In this document: positions 1-5,131 of the stretch, piece after piece
Layout: every line of letters begins with the position of its first letter
How positions within the stretch are numbered: position 1 is the stretch's first letter
DNA from: Gemmatimonadota bacterium
Lineage (GTDB): Bacteria > Gemmatimonadota > Gemmatimonadetes > Longimicrobiales > Longimicrobiaceae
DNA length: 5,875 nt
Reading direction: 5' to 3'
Assembly: GCA_019348475.1 (NCBI GenBank)
Contig: JAHWJJ010000306.1
Span: 1-5,875 of the forward strand
The notes under the pieces: generated by a model
What the model saw: the letters and a program-made list of their open reading frames with translations, nothing else
Database searches by the model: none
What the model was told of the DNA's origin: nothing
Program-made: the position numbers and the translations under genes

Positions 1-735
1 CCACTCGAACATGTCGATCACCAGCCGCAGCGCCGGCTCGGGCGGGAACACCCACGCGTGCTGCGCCTGGTACTCCTTGAGGATGTCGTTCTGCACCGTC
101 CCGCGGAGCTTGTGGAACGGCACGCCCTGCTTTTCGGCCGCGATCATGTAGAAGCAGAAAAGGATGATCGCGGGGCCGTTGATGGTCATCGACACCGAGA
201 CCTGGTCCAGCGGAATGCCGTGGAACAGGGTCTCCATGTCGTCCAGCGAGCTGATGGCCACGCCGCACTTGCCCACCTCGCCCAGCGACCGCGGGTGGTC
301 GCTGTCGTAGCCCATCAGGGTGGGAAAGTCGAAGGCGACGGACAGCCCCGTCTGCCCCCGCCCCAGCAGGAAGTGGTAGCGCGCGTTGGTCTCCTCTGCC
401 GTGCCGAAGCCGGCGAACTGGCGCATGGTCCACAGCCGCGTGCGGTACATGGTGCCGTACGGTCCCCGGGTGAACGGGAACTCGCCGGGCATTCCGATGC
501 GCTCGTTGTAGTACGCGGCCTCCTCCGGCGACGGGACGGGGCGGTCCAGGGGCGTGTAGAGCGGCTCCACCTCCACGCCGGAGACCGAGGTGAAGCCCGC
601 GTCGCGCTGCCCCGTGCGCTCGTACGCGCCCTCCCACGCGGCCAGTCCGGCGCGCAGCGTCTCCAGCTCCCTTTCCTTTTCGCGGATGCGCTCCAGCAGG
701 TCCGCGGGGGGCACGTTGCGCTCGACGACGCTCAT
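1..735 (-). CDS. Acyl-CoA mutase large subunit, isobutyryl-CoA-mutase-like (partial, N-terminal 245 residues)
   Basis: This is the N-terminal part of a B12-dependent acyl-CoA mutase; the frame is open to the window's left edge. A charged N-terminal segment (about 10-45) precedes the start of the substrate-binding barrel. Family landmarks seen are [10 protein letters not shown] (88-97), [16 protein letters not shown] (102-117), [19 protein letters not shown] (130-148), [10 protein letters not shown] (152-161) and [14 protein letters not shown] (212-225). Members rearrange carbon skeletons by adenosylcobalamin radical chemistry in the cytoplasm. In methylmalonyl-CoA mutase the specificity pair is Tyr89/Arg207; here the equivalent sites are Phe107 and Gln225, 118 residues apart as expected, with Ala134 at the site that is Asp in 2-hydroxyisobutyryl-CoA mutase. 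That is the isobutyryl-CoA mutase pattern. The ATG lies 15 nt after the meaB stop and has only a weak ribosome site. The C-terminal half and any B12-binding domain are not visible. Family call is secure; substrate is inferred. Confidence 0.93.
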   Translation of the reverse strand, partial: MSVVERNVPPADLLERIREKERELETLRAGLAAWEGAYERTGQRDAGFTSVSGVEVEPLYTPLDRPVPSPEEAAYYNERIGMPGEFPFTRGPYGTMYRTRLWTMRQFAGFGTAEETNARYHFLLGRGQTGLSVAFDFPTLMGYDSDHPRSLGEVGKCGVAISSLDDMETLFHGIPLDQVSVSMTINGPAIILFCFYMIAAEKQGVPFHKLRGTVQNDILKEYQAQHAWVFPPEPALRLVIDMFEW

Positions 736-750
736 CGTTCTCAGTCCCGG

Positions 751-1818
751 TTAACGTGGGTTGACGCCAAGTTCCGTGACGATGCGGTCCGCCACCGCGT
801 ACGGCGACACCTCGCCCGCCTCAAGTTCCGCCAGCGAATCCGCCAGAATCTGCTCCCCCGGACCCATCCGCCACGCCAGCCGCTGCAACCGGCGCTCCAC
901 CACGGCCCGCACCCGCTCGGCCAGCCGGGCCTGCCTGCGCCGGCTCAGCTCGCCGGAATCCTGCAGATACCCCCGATGGCGGTCCAGCGTTCGGGCCAGC
1001 TCGTCGATGCCTTCGCCGCTCTGCGCCACCGTCTTCAGGACAGGGATGGCCCAGCCGCCGCTCTCCTCGGCCCGCGCCTGCACGCCCGCGCGCGCGGCCT
1101 TCTGCACCGACTTCAGGCTCACGCCGTGGTGCCCGGCGTTCGCGGGCGCCTCGCCCAGGCGCATGTGCAGCATCAGCTCCAGCTCCTGGGCCAGCCGGTC
1201 GGCGCCGGGGCGGTCGGCCTTGTTGATGACGAACACGTCCGCCACCTCCATCAGGCCCGCCTTCATGGCCTGGATGCTGTCGCCGGACTCCGGCACCAGG
1301 ACCACGACGGAGGTGTCCGCCGTCCCCGCGATCTCCAGCTCGGACTGGCCCACGCCCACCGTCTCCAGGAGGACGCGGTCGTAGCCGTACGCGTCCAGCA
1401 GGTCGGCGACCTCCTTGGTCGTCGTCGCCAGCCCGCCCAGGTGCCCGCGGCTGGCCATGGAGCGGATGAAGATCCCGGGGTCGGTGGAGATGTTGTTCAT
1501 CCGGATGCGGTCGCCCAGCAGCGCGCCGCCGGTGAACGGGGACGAGGGATCGACGGCGACGATGCCGACCTTTTCGTCCGCCTTGCGCAGCTCCAGCGCC
1601 AGCTTCGAGGTCAGCGTCGACTTCCCCGCGCCCGGCGGCCCGGTGACGCCCACGCGGTGCGCTCGTCCCATGAGGGCGTGCAGCTGGTGCAGGATGCGCT
1701 CGAACCCCGGGCGCCCGTCCTCGACGATGGAGATGGCGCGGGCCAGCGCGGTGCGCTGCCCCGCGCGGAACCGCTCCAGCAGCTCGTCGGAGGGAGCGGC
1801 GTGCATTTGCGAGATCAT
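751..1818 (-). CDS. meaB: MeaB/ArgK-family G-protein chaperone of B12-dependent mutase
   Basis: A P-loop GTPase of the G3E/MeaB family, which gates adenosylcobalamin delivery to an acyl-CoA mutase and protects the enzyme from inactivation. Numbered from the ATG at 1818 (355 aa), Walker A is GPPGAGKST (60-68). DPSSPFTGGALLGDRIRM (90-107) is a MeaB signature, ETVGVGQSE (152-160) is the switch II region and NKAD (199-202) the G4 base-recognition motif. The C-terminal part (about 275-355) is helical and probably forms the dimerisation arm. A stretch of about 35 residues (222-257) between G4 and the TVAQSGEGI segment looks longer than in typical homologues. Homology begins at DELLERFRAG, so the start is 1818 or the in-frame ATG at 1806; neither has a good Shine-Dalgarno. 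The frame continues upstream to 2013, but that part is not MeaB-like and covers regulatory sequence. It is first in a two-gene operon with the mutase, which is the expected partner. Confidence 0.95.
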   Translation of the reverse strand: MISQMHAAPSDELLERFRAGQRTALARAISIVEDGRPGFERILHQLHALMGRAHRVGVTGPPGAGKSTLTSKLALELRKADEKVGIVAVDPSSPFTGGALLGDRIRMNNISTDPGIFIRSMASRGHLGGLATTTKEVADLLDAYGYDRVLLETVGVGQSELEIAGTADTSVVVLVPESGDSIQAMKAGLMEVADVFVINKADRPGADRLAQELELMLHMRLGEAPANAGHHGVSLKSVQKAARAGVQARAEESGGWAIPVLKTVAQSGEGIDELARTLDRHRGYLQDSGELSRRRQARLAERVRAVVERRLQRLAWRMGPGEQILADSLAELEAGEVSPYAVADRIVTELGVNPR

Positions 1819-1824
1819 CGGGTG

Positions 1825-1854
1825 AAAGTGCCGGAAACGCTGGCTTTCTGTCAA
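1825..1854 (-). promoter_or_regulatory. Candidate sigma-70 promoter of the meaB-mutase operon
   Basis: On the minus strand a perfect TTGACA (-35, 1854 to 1849) is followed after 18 nt by CACTTT (1830 to 1825), a poor -10 sharing only the A at position 2 and T at position 6 with TATAAT. A transcript from this promoter would begin at about 1818, on or next to the first plausible meaB ATG. This would make the mRNA leaderless and would explain the missing ribosome site. The -35 is clear; the -10 and start point are inferred. Confidence 0.35.
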
Positions 1855-1934
1855 GCGAGCGGACGATCGACCGTCAGGCGAGTGCGTGAGTGCGTGCGGG
1901 CCGAAGTCGAATTGCGCCCGTTGCTGGCTTTCTG
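1839..1934. repeat. Pair of 12-bp direct repeats (GCTGGCTTTCTG) in the divergent intergenic region
   Basis: GCTGGCTTTCTG occurs exactly at 1839-1850 and 1923-1934, 84 nt start to start. The first copy overlaps the 3' end of the TTGACA candidate -35 of meaB on the other strand. The second copy continues as TTCTGCCG, which recurs at 1963-1970 just before the TGTGACA inverted repeat. Between the copies is a short tandem duplication, GAGTGCGT twice at 1880-1895. These may be operator half-sites or simple sequence drift. Confidence 0.35.
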
Positions 1935-1963
1935 CCGAGACGCCCGCGCAAGAACCTTTCCTT

Positions 1964-1982
1964 CTGCCGGATTTTGTGACAT
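1964..1982 (+). repeat. Copy 1 of the 19-nt element CTGCCGGWTTTTGTGACAT
   Basis: This 19-nt stretch, which contains the left arm of the inverted repeat upstream of the activator, recurs on the minus strand at 3669-3687 with a single A/T difference. An 18/19 match inside two intergenic regions of a GC-rich window is unlikely to be chance. It may be a transcription-factor site, a lineage-specific promoter element or part of a dispersed intergenic repeat. Confidence 0.5.
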
Positions 1983-2005
1983 GCTTGTGCCGGACGCCTG
2001 TCACA
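1975..2005. promoter_or_regulatory. Inverted repeat TGTGACA-N17-TGTCACA, candidate operator upstream of the sigma-54 activator
   Basis: Arms TGTGACA (1975-1981) and TGTCACA (1999-2005) are perfect inverted copies. Extended to 10 nt (TGTGACATGC, and GCCTGTCACA as its partner) they match in 9 of 10 positions around an 11-nt centre. It ends 19 nt before the activator ATG and lies in an A/T-richer pocket of an otherwise GC-rich window. The layout fits an operator of an autoregulated gene or a 5' mRNA hairpin. The spacing does not fit a CRP/FNR site (TGTGA-N6-TCACA). Confidence 0.5.
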
Positions 2006-2024
2006 TTTTGCAAATCGAGGACGG

Positions 2025-3380
2025 ATGGCGGATCGCATGGTCCTGCTCATCGGTGACGACGCGGAGGTTCGCGACGGCGTGCGCGCTGCCTGCGAGCGTG
2101 CGCGCACGGCGCTGTGCGCGGCGGCGACGCTCGGAGACGGGTTGCGCGCGCTCTCCGCCTCTCCACATGGCGCGACGGTGCTGCTGGCGTCCGCGGTGGA
2201 CGGGGACGGGGCGATCATCCGCCGCATTGCGGCGGCGCCCAACGCGGGGACGCTGGTGCTGGTGGCCCGCGCGCCGGCGCTGCGCCTGGCCATCGACGCC
2301 CCGCGCCTGGGCGCGGCCGAGTTGCTGACCGTTCCGCTGGACGTCGGGAGGCTGGCCGCCCTGCTTTCCCCCGCCCCGCCCGCCAGCGCCGTGGTGCCGC
2401 TTCCCCGGCTGACGGCCGAACCAGGGGACGAGCTCGTGGGGAGCAGCCCCGCGCTGATCGATGCGTTCAAGACGGTTGGCAGGGTGGCGGGAAGCGATGC
2501 CACGGTGCTGGTGACCGGCGAGTCGGGAACGGGAAAGGAGCTGGTCGCCCGCGCGCTGCACTCCGCGAGCGGGCGGGCGGGGGGCCCCTTCGTGGCCGTC
2601 AACTGCGCCGCGATCCCCGAGGACCTGCTGGAGAGCGAGCTGTTCGGGCACGAGCGCGGCGCGTTCACGGGAGCCGTCGCGCGCAAGGTGGGCCGGTTCG
2701 AGCGCGCGAACGGCGGCACGCTGTTCCTGGACGAAATCGGGGACATGAGCCTGGTGCTGCAGGCCAAGATCCTCCGGGCCCTGCAGGAGCGGGAGATCGA
2801 GCGGCTCGGGGGCGAGGAGCGCATCCGCCTGGACGTGCGCGTGGTGGCGGCAACCCACCGCGAGCTGCCGTCGCTGATCGCCTCGGGCGACTTCCGCGAA
2901 GACCTCTTTTATCGCCTGGCCGTCGTCAGGCTGCACCTGCCCGCTCTGCGCGAGCGCCCCGGCGACGTGCGCGCCCTGGCGCTGCACTACGCGGCGCGCT
3001 TCGCGGCGGAGCACGGGCGGGGGCTGCGCGGCATCGCCGACGAAGCCATGCGCAGCCTGGAAGCCCACACGTGGCCGGGCAACGTCCGCGAACTGCGCAA
3101 CGTGCTGGAGCGTGCGGTGCTGCTGGCCCCAGGCGACGTGCTGCAGGTGGATCACCTTCAGCTGGGACCGGCTGCTGCGCCGGTGAAGGCGGCGGCGGGC
3201 GGGGCCGAGTCGCTGCACGGCTACTCCGCCTTAATGACGATGGCGCAGGTAGAGGCGCTTCATATCGGGCAGGTGCTGAGCCAGGTGGACGGACACTTCG
3301 GACGCGCCGCGGAGATCCTCGACATGCACCGCAACACGGTTTCGCGCAAGGCCATCGAGTACGGCGTGATCCCGGGGTGA
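2025..3380 (+). CDS. Sigma-54-dependent transcriptional activator (NtrC type) with degenerate receiver domain
   Basis: A bacterial enhancer-binding protein of 451 aa. Three modules are visible. Residues 4-115 form a CheY-like receiver fold: acidic pair D11-D12, GAAELL and VPLDVGRL near its end. The phosphoacceptor position in VLLAS (53-57) is not Asp, and the usual KP lysine is Val103. Residues 137-365 form the AAA+ domain: Walker A GESGTGKE (165-172), sigma-54-contacting GAFTGA (212-217), Walker B GTLFLDE (231-237), arginine fingers around R291/R297 (FREDLFYRL) and sensor [10 protein letters not shown] (350-357). Residues 405-448 form a Fis-type DNA-binding HTH ending [14 protein letters not shown]. 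It should therefore be able to hydrolyse ATP and remodel sigma-54 holoenzyme. GAGG at 2017-2020 lies 4 nt before the ATG and supports this start over Met5. The gene is divergent from meaB; its targets are unknown. No clear TGGCAC-N5-TTGC promoter was found by eye in the window. Confidence 0.95.
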   Translation: MADRMVLLIGDDAEVRDGVRAACERARTALCAAATLGDGLRALSASPHGATVLLASAVDGDGAIIRRIAAAPNAGTLVLVARAPALRLAIDAPRLGAAELLTVPLDVGRLAALLSPAPPASAVVPLPRLTAEPGDELVGSSPALIDAFKTVGRVAGSDATVLVTGESGTGKELVARALHSASGRAGGPFVAVNCAAIPEDLLESELFGHERGAFTGAVARKVGRFERANGGTLFLDEIGDMSLVLQAKILRALQEREIERLGGEERIRLDVRVVAATHRELPSLIASGDFREDLFYRLAVVRLHLPALRERPGDVRALALHYAARFAAEHGRGLRGIADEAMRSLEAHTWPGNVRELRNVLERAVLLAPGDVLQVDHLQLGPAAAPVKAAAGGAESLHGYSALMTMAQVEALHIGQVLSQVDGHFGRAAEILDMHRNTVSRKAIEYGVIPG

Positions 3381-3437
3381 ACTGGAGCGCGCCGCAAGGT
3401 CCCGCCACCGAAGCTGTTCGGCCATCACAAGAAAACA

Positions 3438-3465
3438 GGGAATAGGGAATAGGGAATAGGGAATA
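3438..3465 (+). repeat. Heptanucleotide tandem repeat (GGGAATA)4, G-quadruplex-type pattern
   Basis: Four perfect, uninterrupted copies of GGGAATA begin 58 nt after the activator stop, followed by one further G. The four GGG tracts separated by AATA satisfy the canonical G3-loop G-quadruplex rule on the plus, non-template strand, so the structure could form in the activator's 3' RNA or in DNA. Heptamer short tandem repeats of this kind are known from intergenic regions of several bacterial groups, notably cyanobacteria, and copy number can vary by slippage. Confidence 0.9.
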
Positions 3466-3668
3466 GCCGGCAAGGACGGAGGCTGAGTCTGCTGCGGCTG
3501 GGCGCCAGTTTCATCCGCTAGGGTCCGCGAATCGGGCGGGCAACTCACAAAGGGTCATCCCGACCGAAGTTCCCCCCTCTCCCGGCGCAGTTTGCCCACA
3601 CTCCCGCCGCGACACCCGATCCAGCCCACGATCCACTTCGCCGGGACTCTGCCGCTTCCTGCAACGCG

Positions 3669-3687
3669 ATGTCACAAAAACCGGCAG
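3669..3687 (-). repeat. Copy 2 of the 19-nt element CTGCCGGWTTTTGTGACAT
   Basis: Read on the minus strand this matches 1964-1982 at 18 of 19 positions; only the base after CTGCCGG differs. It is a lone arm, without the opposing TGTCACA seen at copy 1. It lies 137 nt upstream of the TPR gene GTG and 84 nt upstream of the possible leader ORF, a suitable distance for an activator or repressor site. The outer CGGCAG (3682-3687) could pair with CTGCCG at 3649-3654. Confidence 0.5.
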
Positions 3688-3770
3688 CCGACCCGTCACC
3701 CGGCACGCCCAGGCGGGGGAAACGCGAGCAACGACAATACTTTCCGCCGATCGTCGCCACGGAACGGCAC

Positions 3771-3827
3771 ATGCCTTTACATCCGCCGATGAACGCTGCC
3801 GACCGCCCACCCATCGACCGCGTGTGA
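3771..3827 (+). CDS. Possible 18-codon leader ORF overlapping the TPR gene start
   Basis: ATG at 3771 opens a short frame encoding MPLHPPMNAADRPPIDRV, with its stop TGA at 3825-3827. The stop overlaps the GTG start of the TPR gene by GTGA, the arrangement typical of translational coupling. GGAA at 3761-3764, 6 nt before the ATG, is a weak ribosome site. The TPR gene itself has none, so reinitiation after this ORF could be how it is translated. An internal ATG at 3789 is another start. The ORF may be fortuitous, or it may be the true N-terminus of the TPR protein separated by a frameshift. Confidence 0.3.
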   Translation: MPLHPPMNAADRPPIDRV

Positions 3828-5131
3828 CCCAGCGAGCCCTGAAGATCGATGCCGCGCTGAAGGCCATCCCCGAAACGGATGACCTGGCGCACCTGCGCGA
3901 GGCGCTGCTCTCGGCGTCCCGCGCGGACGGCGGGCTGGCGTGGGGCTCGGCCGAGGAGTACGCGACGATCGACGTGCGCGCGGCCGACCCGGCGGCGCTG
4001 GAAAGCCAGATCGGAGCGCTCGCGGACCGGGTGGGCCGGCGCGTGGAACTGGTGATGCGCCACACGGTGCGCGCCCTGGCCGCACTGGAACGCGCAGACG
4101 CGGCGGAGGCGGCACGGCACCTCGTGGCGGCCGGCGAGGTAGAGGAGGGCGAGCGACGGCTGCACGACGCCCAGCGATTCTACGAGCGGGCGCTGGAGGT
4201 CGGCCGCAGGCCGCGCGAACGCGGTGCAGAGGGCCTGGCGCTTCGCCGGCTGGGCCGCATCGCCCGGGCGATGGGCCAGTGGGAGCGGTCGGCGAAGCGG
4301 TACCGGGAAGGCTACGAAGTATCGGTGGCCCAGCGCGACGGCACGGGTGCCGTGGTGGCGTGCCAGGGGCTGGGAAACGTGCACGTGGACCAGAGCCGCT
4401 GGAGCGAGGCCCGGCAGTGGTACCTTCGCGGCGTGGAGCGCTGCCCGGCACGCCCGCCCACCGCGGAGTACGTGCACCTGTGTGTTGGGCTGGCCGTCGT
4501 GGAACGGCGCCTGGGCGACCTGAATGCCGCGGCGGAGTGGCTGGCGCGCGGGGAGCAGAGCGCCGCCGGCCTGGGTGACGGCCTGATCGCGTACGTGGAC
4601 CACGGCTGGGGGCGCCTGCACCTGGCTCGCGGCGAGGCGGCCGAGGCCGAACTTGCCTTCCGCCGGGCACTGGTGCGAGAGATGGACCCGGTCGCCCGCG
4701 TGGCGGTGATGGTGGGCCTCTCCGAGCCCCTGCTGCGCCAGGGCCGCATCCGCGAGGCCTTCGGCGTCGCGCGCGACGCCGAGGCGCTGGCCATCCACTC
4801 CCGCGCGGTGCCGAAGCTGCCGGACGTGTACCGGGCGCTGGGCGCCGCGGCGGCGGAGCGCGGCGACACCGAGGCGTTCCTGTTCTACGAGCAGGCGCTG
4901 GAGGTCTGCCGCGACCACGGGCTTCCCGCGTCCGAAGCAGCCGCGACGCAGCATCACTATGGGAGGTTCGAGGCACGGCGGGGCGATTTCGAGGCCGCGG
5001 CCGCCCGGCTCGAAGAGGCGTACCGGCTCTACACGGAGCTGGGCGCGCGGATGGAGGCGGACGAGGTGGCGGGAGAGCTGAGGCGCATGGGCGCCGCGGT
5101 GGACCACAACCAACAGGGGCGGACGGCATGA
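3824..5131 (+). CDS. Tetratricopeptide-repeat protein
   Basis: A 435-aa protein built almost wholly of TPR-like helical hairpins. After a repeat-poor N-terminus (1-75), repeat units can be followed at about 112-127, 134-168, 174-207, 214-248, 253-286, 289-322, 333-366 and 370-405, with typical GL/AL-x-G-x-A-x-A-x-x-x-Y spacing (for example GQWERSAKRYREGYEVS and GDFEAAAARLEEAYRLY). No signal peptide, membrane segment or enzymatic motif is seen, so it is probably a cytoplasmic protein-binding scaffold; its partner is unknown. Some TPR arrays are detached sensor parts of regulators, but no DNA-binding domain is present. The GTG is the first start in this frame and has no Shine-Dalgarno. Coding character begins close to it, and a small upstream ORF overlaps it by GTGA. 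The stop overlaps the next gene by ATGA, so the two products are probably made together. Confidence 0.85.
   Translation: MTQRALKIDAALKAIPETDDLAHLREALLSASRADGGLAWGSAEEYATIDVRAADPAALESQIGALADRVGRRVELVMRHTVRALAALERADAAEAARHLVAAGEVEEGERRLHDAQRFYERALEVGRRPRERGAEGLALRRLGRIARAMGQWERSAKRYREGYEVSVAQRDGTGAVVACQGLGNVHVDQSRWSEARQWYLRGVERCPARPPTAEYVHLCVGLAVVERRLGDLNAAAEWLARGEQSAAGLGDGLIAYVDHGWGRLHLARGEAAEAELAFRRALVREMDPVARVAVMVGLSEPLLRQGRIREAFGVARDAEALAIHSRAVPKLPDVYRALGAAAAERGDTEAFLFYEQALEVCRDHGLPASEAAATQHHYGRFEARRGDFEAAAARLEEAYRLYTELGARMEADEVAGELRRMGAAVDHNQQGRTA

Larger units (their letters stand above)
3381..3823. other. 443-nt intergenic region with repeat, shared element and possible leader ORF
   Basis: No convincing protein of normal length is encoded between the activator and the TPR gene; frames crossing it lack conserved motifs. 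It contains a four-copy heptamer array (3438-3465), an inverted-orientation copy of the 19-nt TGTGACA element (3669-3687) and an A/T-rich GACAATACTTT (3733-3743) that could include a -10 (TACTTT). TCCGCCGAT is directly repeated (3743-3751 and 3782-3790), and a small ORF runs to the start of the TPR gene. A 5-bp hairpin CCGAA/TTCGG (3408-3421) lies 27 nt after the activator stop but has no T-run, so no intrinsic terminator is claimed. Confidence 0.6.

Noticed and set aside
1975..2005. CRP/FNR-type binding site
   Set aside because: TGTGA and TCACA half-sites are present, but 21 nt lie between them instead of 6, and neither half has a partner at the correct distance.
1819..2013. N-terminal 65-residue extension of MeaB
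   Set aside because: Similarity to the family starts after the ATGs at 1818/1806. The extension region carries the inverted repeat and promoter-like TTGACA and has no coding character of its own.
1999..2014. Sigma-54 (-24/-12) promoter at TGTCACATTTTGCAA upstream of the activator
   Set aside because: It resembles TGGCAC...TTGC, but the GC-type elements are 10 rather than 12 nt apart and the -24 GG is GT, so the required spacing fails.
58..2328. 756-codon open frame on the plus strand
   Set aside because: It lies antisense to the mutase and meaB, both with clear family motifs, and runs into the activator in the wrong frame. Its Arg/His/Ala-rich composition is typical of shadow frames in GC-rich DNA.
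3408..3421. Intrinsic terminator after the activator gene
   Set aside because: The CCGAA-GCTG-TTCGG hairpin has only 5 bp and is followed by CCATCACAAG rather than a T-run.
3231..3548. 105-codon minus-strand frame across the heptamer array
   Set aside because: Its central residues (IPYSLFPIP) are just the translated GGGAATA repeat, and its 3' part is antisense to the activator HTH; there is no ribosome site or homology.
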